Assembly (NCBI RefSeq): GCF_022836845.1
Contig: NZ_JAJNNZ010000009.1
Location: 62,001 to 126,000 of the forward strand
Direction of reading: 5' to 3'
DNA: 64,000 nt
Source of the DNA: Vibrio gelatinilyticus
GTDB lineage: Bacteria > Pseudomonadota > Gammaproteobacteria > Enterobacterales > Vibrionaceae
The notes beneath the pieces are model-generated. The model was given only the letters and a program-made list of their open reading frames with translations. It was not told the origin of the DNA and did not search any database. How positions within the stretch are numbered: the stretch's first letter is position 1; the number at the start of each line of letters is the position of its first letter. The position numbers were made by a program, and so were the translations under genes. Below are positions 1-8,772 of this stretch, piece after piece.

Positions 1-612
1 GCGTTCGACTAAGGGGATGAATTGGATATAGGTAGAACCAATTTTTTTTAGATATCTGTATATTTCGAGCGGGTATTTCGCGTTATGACGGTTTACCACT
101 GTAAGGGTATTAAATGTAATATTATTCTTCTTTAGTAACGTAATCGCCGCGATAACTTGAGTATGAGTTCCTTTACCAGAGCGTGTTTTACGGTATTGGT
201 CGTGATGTTTTTGGGGACCATCGATAGAGACACCAACTAGAAAGTGATGACGCTTTAGGAAGTCACACCATGATTGGTTAAGTGCAATACCATTTGTCTG
301 GAAGCTATTGGCAATAGTCTTGTCACCTTTATATTTTGCTTGCAATACCATTGCTCTTTCAAAGAAATCAATTCCCATCAACGTTGGTTCACCGCCTTGC
401 CAAGCGAACTCTACATGATTGCCATTTTGAGCCTCAATATATTGTTTGATGAATTTCTCAAGCGTTTCATCGTTCATTTTCCATTGTTGTTTTTGATCTG
501 GATAAAGCATTTCTTTTTCCAAATAGAAGCAATAATCACAGTCAATATTACATTTGGAGCTAGAAGGCTTCGCCATCACATGGCAGCCATTTACTTGGCG
601 TATTGTGTCCAT
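1..612 (-). CDS. anaerobic sulfatase-maturating enzyme (radical SAM), 3' end cut by window start
   Basis: I translated the minus strand from an ATG at 612; the frame is open to base 1, giving 204 codons with the C-terminal part outside the window. Residues 21-28 hold the radical SAM CxxxCxxC motif (C21, C25, C28), followed by FYLEKE, an AWQGGEPT segment and later GVSIDGP, all typical of the AnSME family. These enzymes oxidise the active-site Cys or Ser of a sulfatase to formylglycine, in the cytoplasm, using SAM and Fe-S clusters. The gene diverges from the operon at 719-8358, which encodes a Cys-type sulfatase, its likely substrate. A GAGG lies about 15 bases before the ATG, so the ribosome site is weak. 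Confidence 0.9.
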   Translation of the reverse strand, partial: MDTIRQVNGCHVMAKPSSSKCNIDCDYCFYLEKEMLYPDQKQQWKMNDETLEKFIKQYIEAQNGNHVEFAWQGGEPTLMGIDFFERAMVLQAKYKGDKTIANSFQTNGIALNQSWCDFLKRHHFLVGVSIDGPQKHHDQYRKTRSGKGTHTQVIAAITLLKKNNITFNTLTVVNRHNAKYPLEIYRYLKKIGSTYIQFIPLVER

Positions 613-718
613 AAAGCATGAACCTCGTAACAAAAAATCATAACAAATAACGGATTGGATCACAGTAATGAAACATTTTGCCGTATAACCTTAACTTATA
701 TCTAAGGGAGTTTAATTG

Positions 719-1621
719 ATGGAAAGGTTATTGCAACAGCTATTGGTGGTCGCGAAGTCAGATTCGTTAAAAAATGCAGGCCAAGCGTTGGGTATTAGTC
801 AGCCAGCTTTAACAAAAAATATGCAACGACTCGAATCTCAATACAAGGTTCCATTGCTAGAGCGGACATCACGCGGTATCACACTGACTCAGTTTGGTGA
901 AATCATTGTAAATCGAGCGAAGCGCATCGAGCATGAACACGTTCTATTAAATGAAGAACTCAGTGCGGTTCGAGGGGGGAAGGGAGCGCATCTTAGAGTT
1001 GGATGCGGCCCAGTATGGGCCTCAAATGAACTGCCAGATGCTATGGTTGAATTGGTAAAAAAATTACCAGAACTCAATCTTCAATTAGATGCAGGTTCTC
1101 AAGAAGACATGTTTCATCGTTTAGGAAACTCCGAACTCGATATTGTTCTAGCTAGCGATACTATTTCTGCTCGGTCGCAAGGTGAATTTGATTACATTCC
1201 TTTCTGGGATAGTAGTGTTGAAGTTTACGTTTCTCCTTCTCATCCCCTTGTAGACCAAATCACAGTGAGTGCTCATATGTTAAGTGAGTATTCGTGGGCG
1301 TTGCTGACACAATCAAATGATGTAGTCAGTGTGCTAAATCAATTTTTCCACGATCAAGAACTACCACCCGCCAATGTTGCATTTCGTAGTGCATATTGGG
1401 AAAGCATCCCTAACGTAATTAATGAAACCGAATTATTGCTTTTAATACCAGAACGTTTAGCGACGCAAGCACAAGCTAAAGGCTTAATTTTGCTTGATTG
1501 CGAAGCGCTAAATTGGGAATTCAGCAGTGGAGTTTGGCTTCGAAAAGGCATTATAAAAACTAAAGCTCAGAATCTATTTATTGAATGTCTTGAGCACCAC
1601 ACTGTAAACAAAAGGAACTAA
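719..1621 (+). CDS. LysR-family transcriptional regulator
   Basis: 300-residue protein with an N-terminal winged helix-turn-helix (about residues 1-60; SLKNAGQALGISQPALTKNM is the recognition region) and a C-terminal LysR effector domain. The ATG at 719 has an AAGGGAG at 704-710; a TTG three bases upstream is possible but less well placed. It is the first gene of the sulfatase/TTT operon, only 4 bases before the next gene, rather than divergent as LysR genes usually are. It therefore probably controls its own operon and the divergent maturase. The inducer is unknown; a sulfated sugar or its product is my inference. Confidence 0.88.
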   Translation: MERLLQQLLVVAKSDSLKNAGQALGISQPALTKNMQRLESQYKVPLLERTSRGITLTQFGEIIVNRAKRIEHEHVLLNEELSAVRGGKGAHLRVGCGPVWASNELPDAMVELVKKLPELNLQLDAGSQEDMFHRLGNSELDIVLASDTISARSQGEFDYIPFWDSSVEVYVSPSHPLVDQITVSAHMLSEYSWALLTQSNDVVSVLNQFFHDQELPPANVAFRSAYWESIPNVINETELLLLIPERLATQAQAKGLILLDCEALNWEFSSGVWLRKGIIKTKAQNLFIECLEHHTVNKRN

Positions 1622-1625
1622 GAAT

Positions 1626-2609
1626 ATGTTAAAAGAGGTTTTTCTAGCAGGTGCAGCAATGGCTGCTTCATTTTCAATTGCGGCGGCAGATTACCCCAGC
1701 CGTAATATTGAGAATATTTTTCCATGGGGGCCTGGTACTGCCTATGCAAGTTCACAAATTATCACTGATGCTTTGGCTGAAGAGCTTGGCGTAAAAATTA
1801 GTGTTGTCTCTACACCTGGCGGGGCAGGAGCGAAAGCTATCCAAAAAGCGCTGAAGAAGCCAGCGGATGGTCATACGATTATTGATGGTTGGGTAGCAAA
1901 CCTAGTCCTTCAGCCAAACCTTGGGAACGTAGATTGGAAATATGATGACTTCACACCTTTATGGTCAGCAACTCAGGTTCCTTTTGCACTCGTTTCTCGT
2001 AAAAATGAAACACGTTGGTATGATTTTGAGAGCTTTATTGCTTATGCAAAAGCTAACCCTGGCAAATTGCGATACTCATCAGGTACGTATAAAAACCTGC
2101 CTCATATGATTATTGCACAGGTGCTTCGTTCACAAGGTGTTTATGCACGTAACGTCCCTTACCCACAAGATGGTGATGCGTTCAAAGATCTGCGTAGCGG
2201 ATTGTTAGATTTCACATTTAACAACCCAACGACGTACAAAAACAACAAAGATGCTTTTAAGCCGCTTGTTGTCCTAAATGAAGATAAAGGCGTATCAACC
2301 ATGTTTGATAATGCGCCTACTGTCAAAGATCTTGGTGTTGATATGGGCTTAACAGGCCTGAGTGCATCAGGTTGGAACTGGTACCTAGTACATAAAGAAA
2401 CACCACAAGAAGTTGTTGATGAAATGCGCGCTGCGATGAAGCGTGCGCTTGATAAAGCTGAAACTCAAGAGAAGCTTATCTCTCTAGGTTTTTACCCATC
2501 TATGTTCTCTCCAGAGCAATATGAAGACATTGTTTCTGCCGTTAGTAGCCAGCTTACAAATGCACAAACGGCTATTCAATGGGAGAAAGACAAGTTAGCA
2601 GGTAAGTAA
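1626..2609 (+). CDS. tripartite tricarboxylate transporter substrate-binding protein (TctC/Bug family)
   Basis: 327 residues with an N-terminal signal peptide (hydrophobic core AGAAMAASFSIAAA, cleavage near residue 21). The following YPSRNIENIFPWGPGTA and STPGGAGAKA segments match the Bug family, whose members bind small organic anions in the periplasm and hand them to a TctAB permease. The ribosome site AGGAAC precedes the ATG at 1626. The gene is followed directly, with a one-base overlap, by tctB and tctA homologues, so a complete TTT transporter is encoded. Known ligands are mostly carboxylates; the sulfatase and kinase next door suggest a sulfated sugar here, which is inference. Confidence 0.9.
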   Translation: MLKEVFLAGAAMAASFSIAAADYPSRNIENIFPWGPGTAYASSQIITDALAEELGVKISVVSTPGGAGAKAIQKALKKPADGHTIIDGWVANLVLQPNLGNVDWKYDDFTPLWSATQVPFALVSRKNETRWYDFESFIAYAKANPGKLRYSSGTYKNLPHMIIAQVLRSQGVYARNVPYPQDGDAFKDLRSGLLDFTFNNPTTYKNNKDAFKPLVVLNEDKGVSTMFDNAPTVKDLGVDMGLTGLSASGWNWYLVHKETPQEVVDEMRAAMKRALDKAETQEKLISLGFYPSMFSPEQYEDIVSAVSSQLTNAQTAIQWEKDKLAGK

Positions 2610-3127
2610 TGATGAAAAGTGCGCTACGTCCTAATTCTACTTGGTTGATTTACTCCCTTTTTGCTTTCGTGATCGCCGCTATTTTGTATTCCGTGAACAC
2701 GAGTTTGGAAGAACAAGGAGCAGTAGGCGGTGATGCCTTGATGGATGCATCTATGTTTCCAATGCAAGTCATTACCATCATGGGACTATTGTTAGTAGCA
2801 GATGTAGTGCGCTTACTAATCAGCAAGCCCAATAATGAATCTGACGTCAATAAGGCGTCAGAAACCGAGGCTCCAATACGAAAAATTGATATCACCCGCA
2901 TTGGAATCTTCGTTGCAGCCACGCTAGGTTACCAGCTGATGTTGGATCCTGTGGGGTATCTATTGCTTACACCGTTTTACTTGATGATTGTTTTTAGAGC
3001 CTTTAATGCAGCCAACTTAGTTTGGTCAACTATAGGCGCTCTGGTGGTAAGTAGTACGTTATATTTTCTATTTGAAAATGTATTGAATGTCATTTTGCCG
3101 ATAGGCCTATTACGTTTCATAAGCTAA
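2609..3127 (+). CDS. TTT transporter small membrane subunit (TctB family)
   Basis: 172 residues with about four hydrophobic membrane segments (near 13-30, 50-68, 97-115 and 130-165) separated by a charged linker around residues 73-92, the usual TctB layout. The start overlaps the stop of the preceding binding-protein gene by one base (TAATG), with a second ATG at 2612. It lies between the TctC- and TctA-type genes. It is expected to form the small inner-membrane subunit of the permease. Sequence conservation in this family is low, so the call rests on topology and on gene order. Confidence 0.85.
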   Translation: MMKSALRPNSTWLIYSLFAFVIAAILYSVNTSLEEQGAVGGDALMDASMFPMQVITIMGLLLVADVVRLLISKPNNESDVNKASETEAPIRKIDITRIGIFVAATLGYQLMLDPVGYLLLTPFYLMIVFRAFNAANLVWSTIGALVVSSTLYFLFENVLNVILPIGLLRFIS

Positions 3128-3132
3128 TTATT

Positions 3133-4641
3133 ATGTTTGATATTTTAATTCAAGGTGTGGATCATTTTTTTGAATGGTCGGTATTTCTTAGTATTACCTT
3201 CGGTTGTGCTGCTGGGCTCCTTGTCGGGGTGCTACCGGGTTTAGGTCCTCTAATGGGTATTATCCTCATGCTCCCAGTGGCATATCACTTACCTCCAGTG
3301 GCTGGGATGGGACTGCTCATCGCTATCTATATTGGCGGTTCGTGTGGTGGTGCAATCTCAGCGATATTACTTCGTATTCCTGGAACGCCCTTGGCAGCTG
3401 CAACTTTACTTGATGGTTATCCGATGGCTAAAAGTGGTCGTGCAGCTCAAGCTATCGGTTTGGCAATCACTGCGTCTGCGATTGGAGGGATGATCGGTGG
3501 TTTGATTTTGGTATTTTTTGCGCCACTACTGGCTGAACTAGCACTTAACTTCGGCCCTCCAGAGTACTTTGCTTTAGCCATCACAGGTTTGATTTCTATT
3601 GCTGTCGTGTCTGCGGAGTCTACTATTCGAGGTTTGATGAGTGGTTGTTTAGGCTTTCTTTTAGCGACGGTAGGCACTGATCAGCTTTCTATGGCGGAAC
3701 GCTTTACTTTTGGCTCGAGTGAGTTGCTTGGTGGAATTCATGTAGTGGCGTTGGTTGTTGGCTTGTTTGCTATCTCCGAAGCTTTATTTCAAATTCGTGG
3801 TGGTCACTTAAATAAATCACCGGAGGTTGATACCGTTAAGTTATCACCCGAGGCGTTACTTGCTGCATTAAAACATAAAGTTAACTTAGTACGATCGAGC
3901 TTAATTGGTACGTTTTTTGGTACATTACCTGGAGCGGGTGGCATTATTAGTGCCTTCACATCTTATGCCATTGCTCGTTCCGTTGCTAAGAATAGAGACG
4001 AATTTGGTAAAGGTGCAGAAGGCGGGGTTGTTGCAACTGAAGCTTCCAACAATGCTTGTTGCGGTGGTGCTTTAATTCCAACGTTTGCGTTGGCTGTGCC
4101 GGGTGATGCATCATGCGCAGTATTAATGAGTGCCTTAATGCTACTTGGTTTACAACCCGGCCCTCAGTTATTTGCACTTAATGGCGATGTGGTTGGTGGC
4201 GTATTCCTTTCTTACTTATTTAGTAATGTCGCTTTACTGATCCTGGGTGTACTTATGGTGCCATTATTTGTATCGGTATTAAAAGTGAAGAAAAGCATAT
4301 TAGTTCCAATTATTGTTATGTTATCTATTTTGGGTACTTATGCACTTCAATCATCAATGTTTGATCTTTGGGTTATGTTAGCGTTTGGCTTTATTGGTTA
4401 CATGATGCGATTGGCGAAGTTCCCATTAGCACCTATAGTAATTGGCTTTATTTTAGGTCCGATTGCCGAAGGAAACTTTAGACGTTCGTTGCTGATTTCT
4501 CAGGACGGATATTCTATTTTCTTTGAGCGTCCAATTGGTACTACTATTTTAGCGATTAATGCCGTTGTTATCGTCGCTTCAGTTCTTTATGCAGCATACA
4601 AGTCTCAAGGACAAAGGAAGGTAATCAGTGAAAGCTGTTAA
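3133..4641 (+). CDS. TTT transporter large permease subunit (TctA family)
   Basis: 502 residues, the usual TctA length, with many hydrophobic segments. The glycine/proline-rich signature GVLPGLGPLMGIILMLP (about 32-48) and its second-half repeat TLPGAGGIISAF (about 265-276) are diagnostic of TctA permeases. It should form the secondary-transport channel that works with the TctB and TctC subunits encoded just upstream. It starts 5 bases after tctB, and its last 14 bases overlap the sulfatase start, implying translational coupling between uptake and desulfation. Confidence 0.93.
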   Translation: MFDILIQGVDHFFEWSVFLSITFGCAAGLLVGVLPGLGPLMGIILMLPVAYHLPPVAGMGLLIAIYIGGSCGGAISAILLRIPGTPLAAATLLDGYPMAKSGRAAQAIGLAITASAIGGMIGGLILVFFAPLLAELALNFGPPEYFALAITGLISIAVVSAESTIRGLMSGCLGFLLATVGTDQLSMAERFTFGSSELLGGIHVVALVVGLFAISEALFQIRGGHLNKSPEVDTVKLSPEALLAALKHKVNLVRSSLIGTFFGTLPGAGGIISAFTSYAIARSVAKNRDEFGKGAEGGVVATEASNNACCGGALIPTFALAVPGDASCAVLMSALMLLGLQPGPQLFALNGDVVGGVFLSYLFSNVALLILGVLMVPLFVSVLKVKKSILVPIIVMLSILGTYALQSSMFDLWVMLAFGFIGYMMRLAKFPLAPIVIGFILGPIAEGNFRRSLLISQDGYSIFFERPIGTTILAINAVVIVASVLYAAYKSQGQRKVISESC

Positions 4642-6109
4642 TATTATGTTTGACTCTCTAAATAAAGAGTATTTATCAGCTTATGGTTGTGAATGGACAC
4701 ATACGCCAAACTTTAAGCGATTAGCTGAAAAAACAGCACGATTTAACCGAGCTTATGTGGGTAGTATGCCGTGTATGCCAGCTCGTCGTGAATTACATAC
4801 TGGGCGTTATAACTTTTTGCACCGTTCGTGGGGGCCATTAGAGCCGTTCGACCAATCAGTTCCTGAGTTATTGTCAAATAATGGTGTCTACACACACGTT
4901 GCTACTGACCACGCTCATTATTGGCAAGATGGTGGTTTGACTTATCATAGTCGATATAACTCCTACGATATGATACGTGGACAGGAAGGCGACTGGTGGA
5001 AGGCGGAAGTAGAGGGTTTTGAGGAACGCCTCGACTTGCGACGTCAAGATGATATTAACCGAAAGTATACCGAAGAAGAACGTCACCATCCACATGTACG
5101 TACGTTCCAAGCTGGTATGGACTTTCTGAAAGCAAATAAAGATGCAGATAATTGGTTCTTACATTTGGAATATTTCGATCCTCATGAACCTTATACTGCC
5201 CCGCGCCGTTTCTATGAAATGTATGATTTGGAAAACCAAGACCACGATTGGCCGAAATATGCGCCAGTGGTCGAGCAATCGGATGGTGTCAATGCTGAAG
5301 CGAAACGAAACTATGCAGCTGCGCTTTCGATGTGCGATTACTACTTGGGGAAAGTACTCGACTATTTTGATGAACATAATCTTTGGGAAGATACGCTACT
5401 TATCGTGAACACCGATCATGGATTTCTGCTGGGTGAGCACGGGTTCTTTGGTAAGAACTACATGCCTACTTACAATGAAATTGCCAATATTCCATTCTTC
5501 ATTTGGGATCCAAGGCACCCAGCGCAAAACGAAGAAAGAAACTCGTTAGTCCAAACGATCGATATTGGCCCAACCTTGCTAGGATACTTTAATATTGGTC
5601 AGCCAAAAGAAATGCTTGGTAAAGATTTAGAGCCAGTCATGGAAAACGACGCCAAAGTGAGAGAGGCAGCATTATTCGGCTATTTTGGTAAACACGTGAA
5701 TGTGACTGATGGTGATTATGTCTATATGCGTGCGGCTCAGAGCGAAAAAAATACTCCGCTTTATAACTACACGTTAATGCCATCACATTTGTTTGTTCCG
5801 TTTAGCGTGGAAGAAATGAAGCTGGCTGATGATGAATTATATCGTGATTTCCAGTTTACCCGGCAATCACCAGTGATGCGTATCAATGCAAATCACGACC
5901 TTATGCCTAAGAACTCATGCTATGAGTTTGATAAACATATGGAGTGGGGAGACGTGTGTTTCGACCTAAAATCGGATCCAAAGCAATTGACTCCGCTACA
6001 CGAAGAGCACATAAAAGTACGATTACTGGAGAAAATGTATGTCTTAATGCAAGAAAACGATGCGCCAAAAGAACAGTATGAACGATTACAACTACCGTAC
6101 TGTAATTAA
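4628..6109 (+). CDS. Cys-type sulfatase, cytoplasmic
   Basis: 493 residues in the alkaline-phosphatase/sulfatase superfamily. The formylglycine motif C-x-P-x-R is present as C49-M-P-A-R53, followed by RELHTGRYN. N-terminal NIMFDSLN and C-terminal NTDHGFLLGEHG provide metal-binding residues. There is no signal peptide, so hydrolysis of the sulfate ester should occur in the cytoplasm after import. The start is GTG at 4628, preceded by AAGGAAGG, and overlaps tctA by 14 bases. The Cys at position 49 needs conversion by a maturase such as the one encoded at 1-612. The substrate is not evident from sequence; the NagK-like kinase next door suggests a sulfated amino sugar. Confidence 0.93.
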   Translation: MKAVNIMFDSLNKEYLSAYGCEWTHTPNFKRLAEKTARFNRAYVGSMPCMPARRELHTGRYNFLHRSWGPLEPFDQSVPELLSNNGVYTHVATDHAHYWQDGGLTYHSRYNSYDMIRGQEGDWWKAEVEGFEERLDLRRQDDINRKYTEEERHHPHVRTFQAGMDFLKANKDADNWFLHLEYFDPHEPYTAPRRFYEMYDLENQDHDWPKYAPVVEQSDGVNAEAKRNYAAALSMCDYYLGKVLDYFDEHNLWEDTLLIVNTDHGFLLGEHGFFGKNYMPTYNEIANIPFFIWDPRHPAQNEERNSLVQTIDIGPTLLGYFNIGQPKEMLGKDLEPVMENDAKVREAALFGYFGKHVNVTDGDYVYMRAAQSEKNTPLYNYTLMPSHLFVPFSVEEMKLADDELYRDFQFTRQSPVMRINANHDLMPKNSCYEFDKHMEWGDVCFDLKSDPKQLTPLHEEHIKVRLLEKMYVLMQENDAPKEQYERLQLPYCN

Positions 6110-6119
6110 GGGGATGTAA

Positions 6120-7040
6120 ATGCTGTATTACGGTTTGGATATTGGTGGAACGAAAATTGAACTGAGAGCGTACGATGCGTGTTTACAAGAAGTGTACTGC
6201 AAACGTTTATTAACACCCGCGCAGGACTTTCAAGCGTTTATCGACACAGTAGCAAAGCTTGTATTAGAAACTGACGCATATTTAGAGATTATAGGAGCTG
6301 TAGGTATTGGTATTCCGGGCTCAGAATCGACGACAACTAAGCGTATTTTTGCACCTAATATCCCTGCGATCGATGGGCGAGAAATTCGTTCGCCTCTGGA
6401 AGATTTATTGAAGCGTAAGATACATTTAGCCAATGATGCAGACTGCTTTGCGATTTCTGAATCAAAGAGTGATAGTGTAGAAAATGGCATGTACGTGTTA
6501 GGTTTTATATTGGGTACTGGTTTTGGTGGCGGGCTTGCTATTGCACAACAAGCTTATTTAGGCTCCAATGGTATGCCGATGGAAGTAGGGCATACTCCTT
6601 TAAATATGGAAGCATATAATCGACTTAATCATCATAATCGCGCTCCTCTATTTGGGTGCGAGTGCGGTAAAAATGGCTGTTTGGATAGATATTTATCGGG
6701 GACAGGCTTCGAGGCATTATACTTGAATGAATATAATGAATCTCTTCCCGCGATTAAAATTATTGAGCAGTATCGAAACAAAGAAGCCAAGGCTGTTGCT
6801 TTTGTTAATATGTATATTGACGTTTTAGTGATGTCTATTGCGCCCTTTGTAAATATCTTTGATCCTGATTCGATTGTGCTGGGCGGCGGTTTATCTAACT
6901 TTGAAGAGATGTATGCTCTGATTAATGAACGTCTCCCAAACTTATGTTTAGAGCGCGATTCCTTTCCATTAGTGAGTAAAGCTAAATATGGAGATTCGAG
7001 TGGTGTGCGTGGTGCAGCCATGCTTGCTTTAGATGTTTAA
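6120..7040 (+). CDS. ROK-family sugar kinase, N-acetylglucosamine kinase (NagK)-like
   Basis: 306 residues. The ATP motif DIGGTK is at 7-12, the catalytic aspartate is in LANDADCF (N105-D106), and a zinc site is formed by H158 with the C180-x-C182-x4-C187 cluster. The N-terminus YYGLDIGGTKIEL and the GTGFGGG and IVLGGGLSNF segments resemble E. coli NagK closely, so phosphorylation of GlcNAc or a related N-acylhexosamine at O6 is the best guess. It starts 10 bases after the sulfatase, with GGGGAT as ribosome site. In the proposed route it would act on the desulfated sugar, after which NagA and NagB (39710-40510) could take over. Another hexose kinase activity is possible. Confidence 0.82.
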   Translation: MLYYGLDIGGTKIELRAYDACLQEVYCKRLLTPAQDFQAFIDTVAKLVLETDAYLEIIGAVGIGIPGSESTTTKRIFAPNIPAIDGREIRSPLEDLLKRKIHLANDADCFAISESKSDSVENGMYVLGFILGTGFGGGLAIAQQAYLGSNGMPMEVGHTPLNMEAYNRLNHHNRAPLFGCECGKNGCLDRYLSGTGFEALYLNEYNESLPAIKIIEQYRNKEAKAVAFVNMYIDVLVMSIAPFVNIFDPDSIVLGGGLSNFEEMYALINERLPNLCLERDSFPLVSKAKYGDSSGVRGAAMLALDV

Positions 7041-7056
7041 TAGTTTGGGTTGAATT

Positions 7057-7437
7057 ATGAAAGGGAAAGGAAAAGTAGGCTGGAGAAGTCAAGGGCAAGC
7101 TCCGGACTATCGATTTTCATTGGCAAATGAGCGTACATATTTATCTTGGATACGTACCTCTTTAGCCTTGCTTGCCGGTGCTGTCGGTATTGAGCACTTA
7201 GTGCCCGAATTTGCCGACTCTGATTTGCGAGTTTTAGTATCGATTATTCTCTGCGCTATGGCAGCTTTCTTACCGCTAATGGCTTATACGCGATGGGCAA
7301 CTAATGAGCGAGCAATGCGGACAGGTCAAGCGTTACCCTATTCCTCTGCCATTAAGTTGATCAGTATTATTATGTTTTTGATTGCAGTTTTACTGATCAT
7401 CATGATGCTACTGCAGGGGGGTGAAATGCCATGGTAA
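7057..7437 (+). CDS. DUF202 membrane protein, YidH-like
   Basis: 126 residues. The N-terminal SLANERTYLSWIRTSLALLAGA signature (shown in part) is the DUF202 hallmark, and three hydrophobic segments follow (about 25-45, 57-78, 100-122). The biochemical function of this family is unknown. It begins 16 bases after the kinase and overlaps a second DUF202 gene by 7 bases, so the two are probably partners. E. coli has a comparable yidH/yidG pair close to the sulfatase gene yidJ, as I recall, so a link to sulfated-substrate metabolism deserves attention. Confidence 0.85.
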   Translation: MKGKGKVGWRSQGQAPDYRFSLANERTYLSWIRTSLALLAGAVGIEHLVPEFADSDLRVLVSIILCAMAAFLPLMAYTRWATNERAMRTGQALPYSSAIKLISIIMFLIAVLLIIMMLLQGGEMPW

Positions 7438-7766
7438 GAGATCCCGGCTTGCAACTTGAGAGGACCGTATTAGCATGGTTTCGCACCATGTGGTTGAGTC
7501 TACTTCTTTCGGTTGTTATGATTAAATATGGCATAACGGAGCAAGATCCAAGTTTACTTTTTGGTGCTACTTCCTCAGTTGTGCTAAGTCTGTTACTTCT
7601 TGGTAGCGGTCATTGGCGTGCCAAAAAATTTCGCTACGAAAGTCATCAAACCTCAGGCTATGAAGTAATGATTAAAAAAGGAATTGTGTTTTTGGTGTTC
7701 CTAGTGGGTTTACTCAATTTTCTGCAGCTAGTACAGGTTTTTTTGCCTAGTTCAATAAGCATGTAG
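7431..7766 (+). CDS. DUF202 membrane protein, YidG-like
   Basis: 111 residues with three predicted membrane segments. The N-terminal LQLERTVLAWFRTMWLSLLLS is a divergent form of the DUF202 signature. The start ATG overlaps the end of the preceding DUF202 gene by 7 bases, which points to coupled translation and possibly a heteromeric membrane complex. Nothing in the sequence identifies a substrate or catalytic residue. Its place at the end of the sulfatase operon is the only functional clue. Confidence 0.8.
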   Translation: MVRDPGLQLERTVLAWFRTMWLSLLLSVVMIKYGITEQDPSLLFGATSSVVLSLLLLGSGHWRAKKFRYESHQTSGYEVMIKKGIVFLVFLVGLLNFLQLVQVFLPSSISM

Positions 7767-7815
7767 CGTGTGTTTGAAGCTTCAAGATTGATCGGGACCA
7801 CTTCTCTTGATCAGT

Positions 7816-8358
7816 ATGAATGTCGAGCTAATGTCAGTATATGGCGAATACCTAAAGGATGACCGCCTAGACAGAACGGTAGGGGCAGATACGCATATTT
7901 ATGCGCATGCTCATCTTAATCATAGTCAGCTTGAGCAGGGGATTGATTTGGTTATCGAAGCTGGGAAAGCTGGAGAGGTCTGGGACCGCCGAATTGAACT
8001 CTATTTTGATGAATACGTTGTTGCTATAGGGTTTGGCACACTAGGGCACCCACCTTATGTTTGGATTATGAGCGATGAGCAAGTTGAAATGAAAACATTC
8101 GAAGTTGAAGATTCGGGCTACTCGATGCACTTCAACGATATTTTAAGCGCACTTGGTTTTGAGCGAAAAGCAGTGCTTACTGAGGTGGAGAGTGGCGCAT
8201 TGATGAGTAAGGCGATGAACATTATTCGTGATATTTACTTTGAACTTGGCACTGATTTGGAAGTGCGCGAGCAGAACCTTCATGAGGCAGAGGTTCATCG
8301 CGCTCGTTATTTGACCGAACAGCAGCTTGAAGTTCGAACTCGCCTTAAAAGTATATAA
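7816..8358 (+). CDS. unknown protein at end of sulfatase operon
   Basis: 180 residues from ATG 7816, with no ribosome site of note; a TTG at 7807 and an ATG at 7831 are alternatives. I do not recognise the family. The protein is acidic and soluble-looking, without signal peptide or membrane segments. It has an apparent beta-rich N-terminal half (EVWDRRIELYFDEYVVAIGF) and a helical, charged C-terminus (residues about 130-180). It lies 49 bases after the DUF202 pair in the same orientation. Its stop codon is within about 20 bases of an IS630 remnant, so the C-terminus could be truncated or altered by that insertion. Confidence 0.6.
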   Translation: MNVELMSVYGEYLKDDRLDRTVGADTHIYAHAHLNHSQLEQGIDLVIEAGKAGEVWDRRIELYFDEYVVAIGFGTLGHPPYVWIMSDEQVEMKTFEVEDSGYSMHFNDILSALGFERKAVLTEVESGALMSKAMNIIRDIYFELGTDLEVREQNLHEAEVHRARYLTEQQLEVRTRLKSI

Positions 8359-8374
8359 TCTTACCTATACTTGT

Positions 8375-8731
8375 TCAACTTGAAGATGCAGGTTTGAGTA
8401 GCTGAAAATTATCCGTAATTCTGGATACCAGAGAGCCTGCAACTTCTGGTAGTGTCACATCGAAAAACTCTTTGATTGCGAAGATAAACTCTCTCTTGGA
8501 TGAGAAGTAAACATTGTTCCGTGCATGTTCATTCATTACTTTCCAGAGCCGTTCTATCGGATTTAAGTTCGGACTGTAGGGCGGTAAGTAATGAAGATCA
8601 ATATAGAGTACTTTTGCTGCATCTTTCACCAACTCGGTTCGGTGATAGACCGCTCCATCTAAGATTAGGTGTCCCTTTTGTTCCACTGGATAGTGCTCTT
8701 TCTTTAGTTTCCAAAAAAACGAACAATGCTC
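8375..8731 (-). pseudogene. IS630-family transposase, C-terminal remnant
   Basis: The minus-strand frame reads HLILDGAVYHR and then LPPYSPNLNPIERLWKVMNEH, the second catalytic Asp block and the last catalytic Glu block of IS630 DDE transposases. The frame can be followed back through FFWKLKKEHYPVEQKGHL to about 8731, where a stop and then the Tn3 inverted repeat (8741) interrupt it. The N-terminal half is absent both here and beyond the far end of the Tn3 element, so this is a dead fragment. The IS630 end probably lies near 8360, close to a TATA sequence, as IS630 duplicates TA. Confidence 0.85.
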
Positions 8732-8740
8732 TCACTATTA

Positions 8741-8772
8741 GGGGTTCTACGCCGGAACCGCCGAAATTTCCG
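8741..8772 (+). repeat. Tn3-family left terminal inverted repeat
   Basis: Begins GGGGTTCTACGCCGGAACCG and ends with AAATTTCCG. It matches the right-end repeat (12820-12851, read on the minus strand) except at two positions. It abuts the tnpA stop codon at 8773. Confidence 0.92.
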
